Assembly: GCA_015501055.1 (NCBI GenBank)
Contig: JADNYV010000032.1
Span: 186,001 to 250,000, forward strand
Length of the DNA: 64,000 nucleotides
Direction: 5' to 3'
DNA from: Mucidula mucida
Lineage: Eukaryota; Basidiomycota; Agaricomycetes; Agaricales; Physalacriaceae
The position numbers and the translations under genes are program-made. Below, in pieces: positions 10,220 to 21,962 of the stretch (position 1 is the first letter of the stretch; each line of letters opens with the position of its first letter). The notes beneath the pieces were generated by a model. That model was not told the DNA's origin, did no database searches, and was given only the letters and a program-made list of their open reading frames with translations.

Positions 10220-13200
10220 TCATGTCGGTGCTTGCGAGTCCCTACGCAATCCAAAGCTCACAAACCTCCTGAAATCAGAAAACACCCTGTCCCCCGGGCG
10301 ATTCGCATCTCCGACACTCGACCCCGTCGGTGGCCCACTAAGCGGCGGCGACGACAGCCCAGAAAAAATGCCCTCGCTCGGCGCACTTATTATACTGGGA
10401 CTGACCATGCCTCCTTGCGACGCAGTCGGGTCCATGTCCAGCGACGACAGGAACGAGGTGCTGTCCAGCTCGCTCTTCGTGCTCGTAATCGTAAGAAACG
10501 AGTCCAACAGATCGTTTTGCTGGAACTTTGGTGTTCCCTTCAGATCGAGGATCTGCAGTAAAGGTCAGAGAATCGACGTTGAGAGACAAAAACAAACGCG
10601 CCTTCTGGAAGTTGGAGAAGGACGCATCGCCAATGAGGAGCGTATAATTCAAGATGAAACCCTCCGGCGGGTCCTGGCATCTCGCACATGAGAAGGAGTA
10701 GATACGTTGTATTGAGAAAGAAGAAACGCACGACAGGTGTGACGATGACCTTTAGTAGAGACTCCAACCTTGCCGTACTTTTCGACAAACCACGAGTATA
10801 ACTATCAAGGTACTTCGGTATAGCGAACCAGAAAAAATTGCGACATCTTATGGAGACGTACCTGGTTGTCATCAGACTTTCCCCGGGCAGTTTTATTAGA
10901 AACGCTTTCAATGTTTGCAGGTCAATCAAGAGCTAGGACGATGTGAGAAATGCCACATTCAGCGGAATGGCGACAGACCTGTTCCGCTCCAATCTCTCCC
11001 AGCGGGCGGCTCTTGACGAGGGCCGCGGTAAATTTCGCTAACAAGAGACTGTCGCAGGTTCACTAAATAGGCAACCCATGAAAGATCTCCAGTGACTCAA
11101 CTTGTATATCTTGTCAAAGAGATTTCTCAGATACTTCTTCTGCTCGATGCCAGGTTTGATAGCTTCCGTTATTTGCTCGATGGCTTTCACCAGATCGCCC
11201 GTATACGCAGAAGGGCCACTGACTTGAGCCCATGTCGCCCAAGATATTCGGGTCATCGTCGTAAACGAAGGATCACACGCCGTCTCCAATTCCCGCAAGT
11301 GAATTGCTATCGCCCACGATACACATCTGGGGAAGATCCACAAAGTTGCACGTCAAAAGTGTCGGACAGATGTGATTCAACGTACCCAATAAACACATCA
11401 CACTCACTCTGGAACGAGACTCTCTCCTTGAATTCGTCGTCGATCTTTTCGCGTATTTTTTGCTCTAGCTTGCATTGATATTAGCATTTGCAGATGGTGA
11501 GTGCATTAACAATACCTCAAGTGCGGTCGCTTGACAGTAGTCCGCAGTGTTGATGACAAGAGACGCTTGTTGAATCGCGTTCAAGTCGAACCTCGTATCC
11601 GTCGAGCGCCGAAGTGGAGCAGGCCTGAGAAGAGGAGCTCGTTATTAGGCGCGCTTCAAAAGGAGGAAGCAACGCACTTTTTCAAACTCGCAGTTAGAAC
11701 GTCGTCTGTAGTTTTCTTAGTTAAGACCATGAGCAACCAAGACAAGGCTTGCCGGCGTATATCTTTAACCACTTCTTGTGTACGAGGGCCAAATCAAATA
11801 ATGCCTGTCCAGAAGACAGTTTGGCACACTGCTCCAAACTTTGAGCGTAGAAATAAAACAGCTCTGTGGACGACGGAAGAACGAGAATCGGGGAGCTTCC
11901 TTCCTCCAATTCTCCCGAAGCCCTGGGAGTTCCCGCATCTAGTGAAGTACGTGGAGGGGGTGCTTTGGGTTTACGATGCGGAGCAAGCATATCTGATAAA
12001 GCCCTGACATGCGATGTTAGACCGTTTAACTTTCATGATAGTCGAAAGCGCACTTGTTCTGAGCCTCGACAAAAACGCCCATATGGGGCTCAAATGCCGA
12101 CGTTATTGACTTCATCGGTCCAGAAGGAGGTGCCGTAGCAACAAGAATATCTGCAAACTGGGAAAGGTTAACGCGCCATTCTACAGGGCGTAGAGAAGCA
12201 GATTCACTCACCGGTGTTGCCCACTTTTTGGTAATCGAAGCCTCAAAGTCTGAAGCCAGCTGCAGATTATCAAGAAGAATCTTCACGTTCAGCGACGCGC
12301 CGGCTTTCGATAACAGAACCGACAGATCATCTCTATTGCTTCTCAGTCGGATGAATCAAAGACACAACACGGGCATACCTTGTAATCTCTGCAAACTTGG
12401 CCAGTAGGTGCCAGCTTACTTTCCACTCAGCCGGGAAGACACGCCCTTGGTGGAGATCGTGCGCTTGAAGCAATCGTAGGAACCAAGAGAAGCGCCGAGG
12501 GATGTTGTCGAGTTGACCTGCCTCGTCCGTCGTTCGGAATATGCGGCGGTACTCCTTCAGTTCCATAGCCACGTAGCGGTCGACAAGATTATTCCGCACG
12601 TCTTCGCCAAGCACATCGACAACCAAACACGCGTCGGCTACAGTAGAGGTCTTGACTTGTTTCTTAGGGTCTTCCAAGTAGCTACGAAAAGATCAGACCG
12701 ATGGTCCATGAGAATTACCATGGCGTACAATTTATCAAAGTCACTTTCCACGAGGGTGCGTATCTCGCCTTGCATCTGTTGGATACGGCGCCAGACCTGC
12801 GCAACACGAGGGACAGTGGTGTAGGGCTTGAACGAAACAGATATTTGCTTGACGGCCGCCAAAGTCTGCGCCATCTCGGTGTACTTCTTCTCCCGCACAT
12901 GATCTTCCAGTTGTGTTAACGCGTTGACTACAGCAATGTTTAGCGGGAGGATGCCAGTCTAACAGTTACGCACCGAGCATCTGCAGCCTCTTCAACGTCG
13001 TCAAACTATTAATCAAGTTCTTCTTGGCCAAATCCAAGACTTGAATGTCCTTGGTTATATTGCGGACGACAGCTTCAGATTCCGTTGCCTTTTCGCGTAT
13101 TCGCGACATTTGGCCTAGCAGTTCCTGTTCAGAGTTGAGGAGCGGTCAACAAATAGACGTTTGAGTTCGCACCGAGATGAGTTCCTGAATGAGCTGCATT

Positions 13201-13494
13201 CTATTCGAGTCCTGGCTCTCCTTTGACTGCGCCCGTAATGCATTAATCTCGTCCTGCAACGCGCGCTGCTCCTCTGCGAGCCTTTGCTGCAGGATTTCGG
13301 TTTCCGCAAGTGATGCCTCTACACGACAATGTAAGATTTACACCATAGTCCGCGACGGTCTCACCGTCAGGAAAATGCGTGTTCAGCGTCTCCAGTAGAC
13401 TGAACGACGTCGCTTGAACATCTTTGCCGTCGTTTGAAGGACCTAGTATTCTTCGAATATCATAGTCAATAGTGTCCGGCGCGGTCGTCGTCAT
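10220..13494 (-). CDS. VPS53: Vps53 subunit of the GARP tethering complex
   Basis: Subunit of the Golgi-associated retrograde protein complex (with Vps51, 52 and 54), which tethers endosome-derived vesicles at the trans-Golgi. The start at 13494 gives MTTTAPDTIDYDIRRILG. Recognisable Vps53 blocks follow: an N-terminal coiled coil (about 13020-13300), YTEMAQTLAAVKQISVSF (12830-12890), DACLVVDVLGEDVRNNLVDR and KEYRRIFR with NIPRRFSWFLRLL (12480-12650), VLPSSTELFYFYAQSLEQCA (11830-11890), TACDPSFTTMTRISWATW (about 11240-11290), and the C-terminal AIEQITEAIKPGIEQ and KSTARLESLLKVIVTP regions. It ends in a Ser/Pro-rich tail with FSDFRRFVSFGLRRDS and TGA at 10220. More than ten short introns are needed; two look like GC-AG introns (donors GCAAGC after ...KIYA, and GCGCGT after ...NFQK). 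All exons join without frameshift. Confidence 0.93.
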
Positions 13495-13700
13495 TGACCA
13501 AAGCCAAGCTGCATTCAGGGTTCCGATCATGCATCTTGGCTGTAATTAGGGAATATAAACAACATTGGTCAAGCTACATATTTCCCGCCACCGTTGTTCT
13601 TCCTTTTCACCTTCATCTTCAGGAACCCAATACCAATAATCCGGCACTCTCAACTCTTCCAACCGCGCAACCTGATATGACGTAAGCCAGGCGCGCAAAA

Positions 13701-15182
13701 TCACATAAAATGACCAACCTTCAGCTCTGCCAAAACATCCTTGTCGCGCAAACGAGACTCGCACATTGTATGAAAAATAGCACTGCTCTCGTCACTGCCG
13801 ATTTGTGTATCATGGATGTCGAGAATCCGGAGATGAGGGAAGAGAAATGGTTCTCCCTCGATCACTGTCATCTGCTGCAATATTTCGGGAGGAAGCTCAT
13901 GATGCGTCAACCACAATTCCTCGACACCAACCATACGGCAAAAGAACTCATTCTCTGGAGGGTCAGGAAAAACCGAGTCCACAAATGCGAGATGGAGGTG
14001 TGTTATCCCTGCAAAATCTGGATAGACTGGTAACGACAGCCAGTCACCTATGAATGGTGCAATGCTGAGGCGCCTGATAGAGGGGACAGTGAGCGCCGGT
14101 ATGACATGGTCGAACAAGCCAGTGTGTGACCGATCCGCGTGATCCACGACAAGTTCCTCCAAAACGGGGAGTAAGATATTGGGCACAATCGGACCCGATG
14201 TCACGACGACTCCCAGCTCCAGTACCTTCAGATTCCTCATTTCGCGAAGCCGCAGGATGAACGCAGGTTCCATGAACACGCTGCCGCCGCAGCGTAGCTC
14301 AGTGAGCTGCCCACAAGGGAGTTGCAGAGATGCCGCTATAGCACGCTCTATCAGCGTCACGGTCCTGAGTTTGGGAGCGGTGGATTCAAAAGTGGTGACT
14401 TTCACTCCGGGGGTCAGACTGCTTGCATGGGTTATGAAGAGCTCCTCTAGGATGGGAAACGGACGACCAGCAAAAGACTGCAACGAAGGTGCCGGGATAC
14501 AGACATAAAGATATTTCCAGCGCGCCGTACTGCTCTCCAGCACCGCCGTCAACGGATGGTCGACAATCTCCTGCAATACATCACTCCGGATGGTCAAGCA
14601 CAAATCGAGCCCTTTCGACCTTTCGAAGAGAAGCATGCCTTTATACACACAATCTCGATATGACAGTTTGCCATACGCCGCAAAATCGAGATACACCGTG
14701 GCCCACAGCCGTGGAAGAGATAACGCGACGTCTCGCCATTTACGCGAGACGTGGGATAGATTCCAAGGATGGTGCCTCGGGCATAATGAATCGGGCTGTG
14801 GGTCAACGTATTGGATTGGCGCGCAATGTAGGAATATCTCGGCCAATACGTCGCTTGGAAGTGTCCGTAGAGGATGCAACACCTTTTTAACGTCGCTGGA
14901 TCGAGTAAGGATGAGTGCCTGCGATAATTTGAAAAGCCTAACAGTCTCTTCGGCATCGATTAACTGCTTTTCTACGGACGCTTGAGCAGTCTGGGATCCC
15001 GATAGGTACGCGCGCAGCTCGTTGGACTCCGCTTCGCTGGGGGTATTATTGCTAGAGAGCAGCTCGTTTAATCGAGCAGGAACGTCCCAGGCTTCAAAGG
15101 CCTCGTGTATATTGGTGGCCGAATCTGCGCGTGTTGCGTGAGCCGACTGCGACATCATTTCAGAGAATGTTGATGAGTGCAA
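13701..15182 (-). CDS. F-box domain protein, second copy of the type
   Basis: Intronless 493-residue frame. A predicted coiled coil (residues about 45-95) precedes the F-box (about 101-160: VLHPLRTLPSDVLAEIFLHC, then NPWNLSHVSRKWRDV), followed by a Leu-rich C-terminus. The layout is the same as the protein at 2741-4399, but sequences outside the F-box differ strongly, so this is family membership rather than a recent duplicate. Presumed Skp1-binding substrate adaptor; substrate unknown. It lies upstream of VPS53 on the same strand with about 200 bases between them. Confidence 0.9.
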   Translation of the reverse strand: MHSSTFSEMMSQSAHATRADSATNIHEAFEAWDVPARLNELLSSNNTPSEAESNELRAYLSGSQTAQASVEKQLIDAEETVRLFKLSQALILTRSSDVKKVLHPLRTLPSDVLAEIFLHCAPIQYVDPQPDSLCPRHHPWNLSHVSRKWRDVALSLPRLWATVYLDFAAYGKLSYRDCVYKGMLLFERSKGLDLCLTIRSDVLQEIVDHPLTAVLESSTARWKYLYVCIPAPSLQSFAGRPFPILEELFITHASSLTPGVKVTTFESTAPKLRTVTLIERAIAASLQLPCGQLTELRCGGSVFMEPAFILRLREMRNLKVLELGVVVTSGPIVPNILLPVLEELVVDHADRSHTGLFDHVIPALTVPSIRRLSIAPFIGDWLSLPVYPDFAGITHLHLAFVDSVFPDPPENEFFCRMVGVEELWLTHHELPPEILQQMTVIEGEPFLFPHLRILDIHDTQIGSDESSAIFHTMCESRLRDKDVLAELKVGHFM

Positions 15183-15349
15183 AAGAGAAGAGGTTTGCAG
15201 TTCACCCGGGTCAGAAGCGTACTTAGGGGCATTCTCTCACCACATGAGAGAGAGAAGATAATCAAACTACAATACTCTACTTCATTTCTCTTCTTCTTCG
15301 TCGCCATCATGAGTCCACGACGACCACGACTTCATGCCTCTGCAAATTC

Positions 15350-16441
15350 TCAAGCCAGGTTCACAGTACTATTACGCGTCGTTCGAATATACTCCTTATC
15401 CGCAAGCCCCACAGTACTCTCAAAGCGCTCAAACACAACAATGGCATCTAAGAACTGTCCTTCAATCATACGCGCTTTCGCCTCGCTTTGGGGCGTAATA
15501 CTGCATTTGAACGGACGTGCAAAAAGCTCAAGCTCTACAGTATTGATAGTTCAGACATTACATTGGACGCGCGCAGGGAAGGACATACAGCAAAGTAGTT
15601 TCCAATATCGTAAGGGTTTCCACCATTTTTACTCGTTGGTGCCAGATTAAACGCCCAGATGAGGTTCATCGCATTGATTGCCTCAGGCACCTATGAGGGG
15701 GATGCATGGACAGGCAAAATTATCGATGCACTCACCATAGAGTTGTTTGCCAAGACTTGCCCGGGGCATATTTTTTGAAATCAACAATGAGTTGTGAAGG
15801 TACAATTACGCCACAATTCACTAACCCGTCCGCTCCCAAAGTGAAAGTCGTTGCGGAAATCCATGTCATCGAATCCGGCTTTCGTGCCATGAGGGGACTT
15901 GAGATATCGTTCTGGGTTAAATGTTTCCGGTACGTCGAATGCGTCTAAGAGTGCTTCAGAGATTCGGAGTAAATAAGCAGTATAAGAAGGAGTACCCGGG
16001 TCATGATAAGTATATACCCCCTACGATCAGCAAAAGTCAGCACAGCTTATAAGCAGGAGGAGTGCGGTAGTAACTGACAGACATTCTGAAAGATCGTCGC
16101 GCCCTTCGGTATGACATATCCTCGGTACTAAAGAATCATCAGCCCCGTCTATATGGCCTTGGTCTTTGGGGAACGAACTTATTGCGCCACCGTGGTAGCA
16201 TGGGGAATAGCCAAGGGCGCCACAGGCCGCGTACGCTGCACCTTGACAAGTGATAATACGGCATGAGTACCTCTCATTCAGGAAAGAGGGATCCAACATA
16301 CTTCTTGAACAAAAGCCTGAACATAAGGAAGATGGTTGGTGGTCCTGGAGGTAAGCCATGTTCGCGCTTGCCGATTTTGAGTAGACACAGACTGAGATAG
16401 GCGGCGATTGCAGCAAGGATGAGGAATATATTGGCTTCCAT
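15350..16441 (-). pseudogene. Cytochrome P450 relic, internally deleted
   Basis: The minus strand starts with a P450 N-terminus: ATG at 16441, the hydrophobic anchor IFLILAAIAAYLSLCLL and the hinge GLPPGPPT. It then jumps within about 150 bases to the region after the I-helix: VQRTRPVAPLAIPHATT, YRGYVIPKGATIFQNV, TFNPERYL, DFHFGSGR and ICPGQVLAN (haem Cys loop), with a C-terminal part reading IGNYF and FARPFKCSITPQSEAKARM. Roughly residues 50-370 of a normal 500-residue P450, including the I-helix oxygen-binding motif, are absent. In-frame stops interrupt the K-helix region, and the haem-loop intron lacks a proper acceptor. It resembles the O-methylsterigmatocystin oxidoreductase-like P450s expanded in Agaricomycetes. 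Non-functional. Confidence 0.85.
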
Positions 16442-16907
16442 TGTTCAAGTATTGAGCGGAGGAAGGGAGGTATTACTCAGACAAAGAACTCTCATTTATA
16501 GTAGGTCCCAAGCCTGTCTATGTCTTCAATTGGAGGCGGCTTCGTAAGCGTGCGTATGACAGCCTGAGATCGCTTCTCAGTGTTCGAGTGGAGTAAAGTC
16601 CTCTCTGTGCGGCCCACATCTGAATTGTTGGGGTGCTGTTGACGTGAGAGCGCAAGTTGACTATAGAACTAAGTCACTGACCGCAGATTGTTTTACACCA
16701 GAAGAAAAACGACGTTAACATTTGAACGTGTGTTTACATGTGCCTTGTAGCGCTTACACTGATATTGAACGCTGGGATGCTCTGAGACCCATGCACTCTG
16801 ATGTTCCTTCATTCCTGAAAAACCATGACATGAAAGCTATGTATGTAACGCGACCCCATGAAGTAGTAACGCTATCGATAAGTCCTGCGCACTGTCAACG
16901 TCTGACC
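16442..16907. other. Intergenic
   Basis: Between the P450 relic and the end of the FAD oxidase gene. Nothing recognised; the short plus-strand frame at 16722 has no coding support. Confidence 0.4.
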
Positions 16908-18862
16908 TCATAGGAAGGTATTAGCCAGTCCCTTCTTTGTGCAAGCTGTCGTTGGAATAACCCGCCCACGGTTGAACAGACAATCAGGGTCGTATACCTC
17001 TTTGATCGCAATGAGCCTGGAAAGTAATACAGTCAGACTCGGACAAAGAGATGCCGCCGTCCTCACCTATTGAAGTTATCCTCTCCCCAAACTTCAGAGG
17101 TGACGCTCCACGGACTGATATAGTTCGGGTAGTCATAGATGGGTGGCATGTCAAGCGAAGCCTGGAAGTCCCGTAGGTACCCCTCCATTTTTGTATCCTG
17201 CTCCTCGATGAACGAGTCTAAGGTCTCGTTGACGTACTGCAGCGCGATTAGCGAGACGTGCGCAGAAGTAGCATGAGGCCACGCAGTATCACTGTCCACT
17301 ATAGGTCCGGCGCCATTCCATCCTGGGAACATATCTGCTCGAAGCTTAGTGATAAGACGGAAGAACATGACAGAGTGTCACGTACACTCCGAAACCCAGA
17401 GAGAATTTCCAGGGTCTTCTCCTGCGGCTAGCATACCATTGATAGTCTCGTTCCAGATCCCAAACGTCGTGGACCAGAAGTCGACTGTAGCATTTGTATG
17501 ACTTTTTCCAAAAAACGTCCGGCGGTATCCATATCTATGAAGGGTTGAAAAGGTGTATTTTGAGGAAGGGGGAACCATACATACGGATAATTCACTGCAA
17601 GGTACTGCTGCAGCGTTTTCAACGAATAGGAGACTATAGAAACGGTGTCGGCGATGTCATACCATCCCGCATAGGATTCGTTGAACTTGGCCTCACTGCC
17701 AAAGTACAGAGCATTCCATTGCGCAGTCAGTTGCCTCTCCGTTATTGGAACGACGCCTGTGGGATTTGAAACAGACTTGAAGCCGTACACCATAGCAGGG
17801 AAAGCGTCTGGATCGGTGTTCGTCTCGTAGAACTCTGTCGCGAGCTCCCACGCAGGTTCAACATTATCTTGTCCGAAGTAAAAGGTACCGACAGTGACAT
17901 CGCCCGGATTAGGATTCGCACGAACATAGTAGTGGCTTACGACGCCAAAGCCTAGCCATCCACCGCCGGTACATGCCCAAAACTAATATTCTTGAGACAT
18001 ACGCCATTGAAGAAGGAAGGAGTACAACTTACGAGGTCACTGTAGTCATTCTCGGGGTTGGCGTAGACAATGGTTCCGTTCACAAGCACGATCTCAAGAC
18101 CGACGATATTGTCAACGCCTGTGCCGTATCTTCCAGTTTGATAGGCGATACCACCACCCAGAAGGAAGCCACCAGCGCCTACCAGAAATCAGGACCTTGA
18201 TTTGAGACATTGCAAGATAGTGATGCTCACCTATGGTAACGGCTCGAGGGCCAAGGAAAGCCCAACCTGTACCATCAAGCGCGTCGTAAACATGCCCGCC
18301 TTTTGATCCACCGCCAATCTTGAGAATAGCGTATTCTCCATCTTCTGTTGGTTCGATAACCTCTACAGTATTCAGATATTGCATGTCAATGATCACGCTC
18401 GACGTTTGAGCGCCACCCATCTGTGCATGACCGCCGCACATAACAGAGAACCCTTCGGTGCCCCAAAGATAGTGATTTGAGTGATAGAACTGCATGATGA
18501 TCGAGACATCTTCTGGTGTTTGAGGGTACGCAATGGCATCAGGCTAGGTGAATCATGACAATGAGCACAAAGGACATAGACGTAATGAAGACACGCACAT
18601 ATGGCTTGCATTGTTTCGCCCAGACGCGCGCCTGAGTGGATCCATAAGCAACTGCTCCCGGGTATTCGACGGTCGCGTTGGCGCCCAGAGCATCCGCGAG
18701 ACTGCTGAGAGCATCGTCCACTCCGACGTAAGAAACGTCGAATGAAGCCAACGGAGTATTGGGCACAGTGAAGTTGTACGACTTTTCCTGGAAAGCTGTG
18801 ATGGCATACGCGTTTTGAACGGCTAACGACGCGCCAAAAGCCAAGAAGGCACCGGTGAGCAT
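16908..18862 (-). CDS. Secreted FAD-linked oxidoreductase (BBE/PCMH type)
   Basis: Signal peptide at the start (MLTGAFLAFGASLAVQNAYA, cleavage probably after AYA). The PCMH FAD-binding domain follows: PDAIAYPQTPEDVS, the motif CGGHAQMGG whose His is the usual covalent FAD attachment site, IDMQYLNTVEV, GAGGFLLGGGIAYQTGRYG and FWACTGGGWLGFGVVS. A substrate domain follows, and the C-terminal BBE motif CLFNRGRVIP is in the last exon (17000-16908). Several introns of 50-60 bases join in frame, including those near 18600, 18220, 17980, 17370 and 17060. Members oxidise carbohydrates or alkaloid-like compounds; the substrate cannot be read from sequence. N-glycosylation sites (NFT, NAT, NGT, NET) fit secretion. 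Confidence 0.9.
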
Positions 18863-20126
18863 CTTGGGAGAAAAGCAGTCAGTCTAAAGTCGATTGTCTT
18901 GCGTGATTTATAGGAGTTTTGACCGATGTATCGTGGCAAAAGACTGGGGAGGATCATCGGAAGAGAAGTGAGCCTTATCCAATGGAATGTTGGTATGCAA
19001 ATTCGAACACCGCGTCAGTTGTCGATCCAGCAGAGCACATGGCCGCCGTGCAGCAGAAATGCCAAGTTTTTTAGAGTTGAAATTGAAGAAAGTAAAGCCG
19101 AAGAATTCATAGATTATGGACGACGCTGACTTGTTTGAGGAATCTATATGAGAGTTGACTTCAGTGGCGTAGTGTGACACGAGTGACCAAGCTGAGATAA
19201 GATAAATGATAAGCCTCTCGGATCCGAACATCCGGACCGACAAACCCGACTCCAACTTCCTTCTCGTCTTCCTCTGGCCTCAGGGAGGGACTACGTCGGT
19301 AACGCCTAACGTTCGTGCGTTTCTTTCTCTTGGAGTTTATTGATTTACCCATTCATACGCTCCCCCGAGTCCCGACATCAGGTCCGAGCAGATCGTCGAC
19401 GTCCCTTCCCGCGAAAGCTACACTTCCAAGTTTCTTAATGCCCCCCAGATCTGCAGACTGATCTACAATTGACCGGAGCTATCAATCATTCGTTTGGATA
19501 GGCGGCTCCAACAGCTGTTACGCAGCCAGCTCTAAATGCCTAGCTGAACTCTACGTACTTCATCTCGTTCAAGTTCAGCCGAAGCGTGTTTCACTACGCG
19601 ACGTCGACTTTTGCTGTGCAATGCGTCATCGTACGGGATGCTGCCAGTGAGCCAACACGCAGCATCCACGCGTCTGACGAGAACAATTGAAGGCATCACA
19701 TTTGGTGACTCATCGTGCGTCAGTGGCAAAGCACTTTTGTTTATCGTCCTCGCACAAGCAGCGTGTGCGTACACAGCTTTGGAGCCAGTGCGACGATAGG
19801 ACGATGTACTAAGATTGCAATCGCATACCTAACACTTACCGCTGGGGGTCATCCTGCTCCGTCCGGACCATGTTATACTTCTTCATGATCACGACAAGAG
19901 ACGTTTGCGGACGTATTTTCCAAGGATCTGGACCATCAGGTTTTTTTCAGAGGGGTTGTTAGGGCGTTTCGCCTGATGTAGGTTAGCCGGCAGCTATACA
20001 CTGATGAGAACCTTCACTCCGATCGCACATATGGCGGCCTCATTGTAACCTCTTTATATAACCTCCATCACCGCTCGCTTCATCTCCCAACGTCATCGCT
20101 CCTTCTGCCTTTCCCCTACCTGTGCC
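18863..20126. other. Intergenic, divergent, 1.26 kb
   Basis: Several short open frames on both strands, none with family similarity that I recognise. The right end is the promoter of the MARVEL-type gene and contains a TATA-like box. Confidence 0.45.
20055..20061 (+). promoter_or_regulatory. TATA-like box upstream of the MARVEL-type gene
   Basis: TATATAA about 66 bases upstream of the ATG at 20127. The decayed copy at 23.4 kb has a matching but changed stretch at the same relative place. Confidence 0.5.
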
Positions 20127-20910
20127 ATGGCTTTCGACTTGCCCCCAGTGCGCATTGCTTTGTATTTTACTCTTGTGCGTATCCAGGTACATCTTTTGAA
20201 TTGGCGATGTTCATTCTCGTTCGTTTCTGATAGGGAATTTTTTCATTGGTGTTGCTGGGTCTCACCGCAGCGCGACTGCACTACACCACCCACATTCCGG
20301 ACGGTGATCCTGTCAATGGAGGGGTCAATTTCTATGGTGCGTGTTGACTGCTTCAAGCCCAGTACGCGCCTGACAGCGGATATCAGATCCTGTGGTCGCT
20401 GAACTGTTGGTGACCACATTGTTTACCATGGCATGGTGCATATTCACGTAAGTTTCCCATTCATTTCACCATGTCTCTTCTTGACGCGTACTTGGGTCCT
20501 CCATAGAATCCACACCATCCATAAGCGTGTCGAAAATCGATACGTCTATACGTTCCGGGGTGAATTGATTGGGCTGTTTGTACTCTGGATGTTCTGGATT
20601 TGTGGCGCTGGCGTTGCAACTGTGCGTATCCTCTCGCCTCTGTCTTCTCCAGATACTAAGACGTATCTTGTCGCAGAATGTCTGGGGTAACCTTAGCTGG
20701 TGCCAACAGTACCAGCCTTGTAGAATCCTCACCGCTATGCTCGCGTTCACATGGATGGGATGGATTATTCTCACCCTCATCATGGTGATGAGCATCATGT
20801 TCGTTGTTGTCAATGGCGCTCTCCTGGAACCAATGCACGGGCGCTGGGACCCACGAGCCAGTATCTATGGCCATCGTGATATGTCTACTCGGCCAAACTC
20901 TGGTGTTTAA
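20127..20910 (+). CDS. MARVEL-type four-helix membrane protein
   Basis: Five exons. The first gives MAFDLPPVRIALYF; the intron ends at 20233 and the next exon reads GIFSLVLLGLTAARLHYTTH. Further exons give PVVAELLVTTLFTMAWCIF, then FRGELIGLFVLWMFWICGAG, then AMLAFTWMGWIILTLIMVMS and MFVVVNGALLEPMHGRWDPR. Four hydrophobic helices with a loop carrying WCQQYQPC, and a short C-terminal tail, match the fungal MARVEL-domain layout. Members sit in plasma or vesicle membranes; the specific role is unknown. The exon 1 donor is ambiguous (20174 or 20186). Part of this gene, with its promoter, is duplicated as a relic at 23300-23570. Confidence 0.85.
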
Positions 20911-21962
20911 AGTTTACTGTTTCTGCCTGAACAAGTGTAATTTCTATGTACGTGTGTCTTTGTTTATCAGACCTTGCTAGTACAGTAGTTGGGGTGTCTA
21001 TACACGGTAGTGAATATACTGTATACCTTGAAATGGGTTGACCATAATAGATTTCTCTTCGACTGGATGGGATAGGCCTAGGCAGATAACTTCATGAACC
21101 CCTGAGACACGTTCGAAGGTGCATTGAACAAACTCATGTCAAACGCAATGACTGTAACCTCGATATTGTGATAAGCTCGTCAATAACTGGAGCTGGGTTC
21201 GACAAGTGAAGTGGGCAATGCCGTGCGGCTTGTGCCACTCCAGGAACAACGATGACGGAGGGCAGTCTATTGTGGCGCATCAACCCGCCTCTTCAGCTTA
21301 GAGTCTTTGCTTCTCCTGATTCCTCATGATGCTGATATAATTCCCCTTCTGCTCGTTCTCCCTCAAATTTATGCTCGCTCCTCACCCTGGACGCATCTGG
21401 GAACGTGTGTTTTGAATAATCCGATTGGCCCCGTCCCCGTCAAAGGAAAAACTAATCTGACAAGTAGATTGTAGTATTGCTACAATCATTGTTGTTTCCG
21501 CGTACCTCTCCAACATCTCCCTGAGGGTTCCACCAATCTTCCCATCTTTCAAGTCTCGGACGAAATCGTAGTGGTCTGACACGGCGGCGGTGTAGCAGTA
21601 ATCATGGAATAGCCTGGAGCAGACTTCCATGTTGAAGCGCCTCAGGACGATGTCTGCAAGAATTCCAAGACATTATGTGACTCCCTGAATTCCGAGATCT
21701 CCTTCCACTTCTTCCTCGTCCAGTGGTCTCCGTGACCTCGAAATTATACACCCAAACCTCTCCCTCTCCTGCGCCGTCAACTCTCGGGCCCCGCCGCCGA
21801 CAAGCAGGAAATCCTTTCCGACTCATCTGAGGAATACCTGCACAGAATCGGCATCATGGTGATGGAATAGTTGGCACTCTCTAGCCGTTCCCTGAAGTCT
21901 CTTCTACCAGTCCACCATCATTTCGTCTTCTGTGACTGTGAAGAAAACCGGGATGCTAGAGC
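20911..21962. other. 3' region with possible downstream exons
   Basis: Minus-strand open stretches at about 21740-21830 and 21480-21650 (MEVCSRLFHDYCYTAAVSDH, then DFVRDLKDGKIGGTLREMLE) look coding and are separated by possible short introns. They lie downstream of the small protein at 21963-22367 and could be its further exons or an unrelated small gene. I do not recognise them. Confidence 0.3.

Noticed and set aside
15177..15650. Plus-strand 157-codon frame
   Set aside because: It runs antisense to the C-terminal part of the P450 relic and shows no protein-like features.
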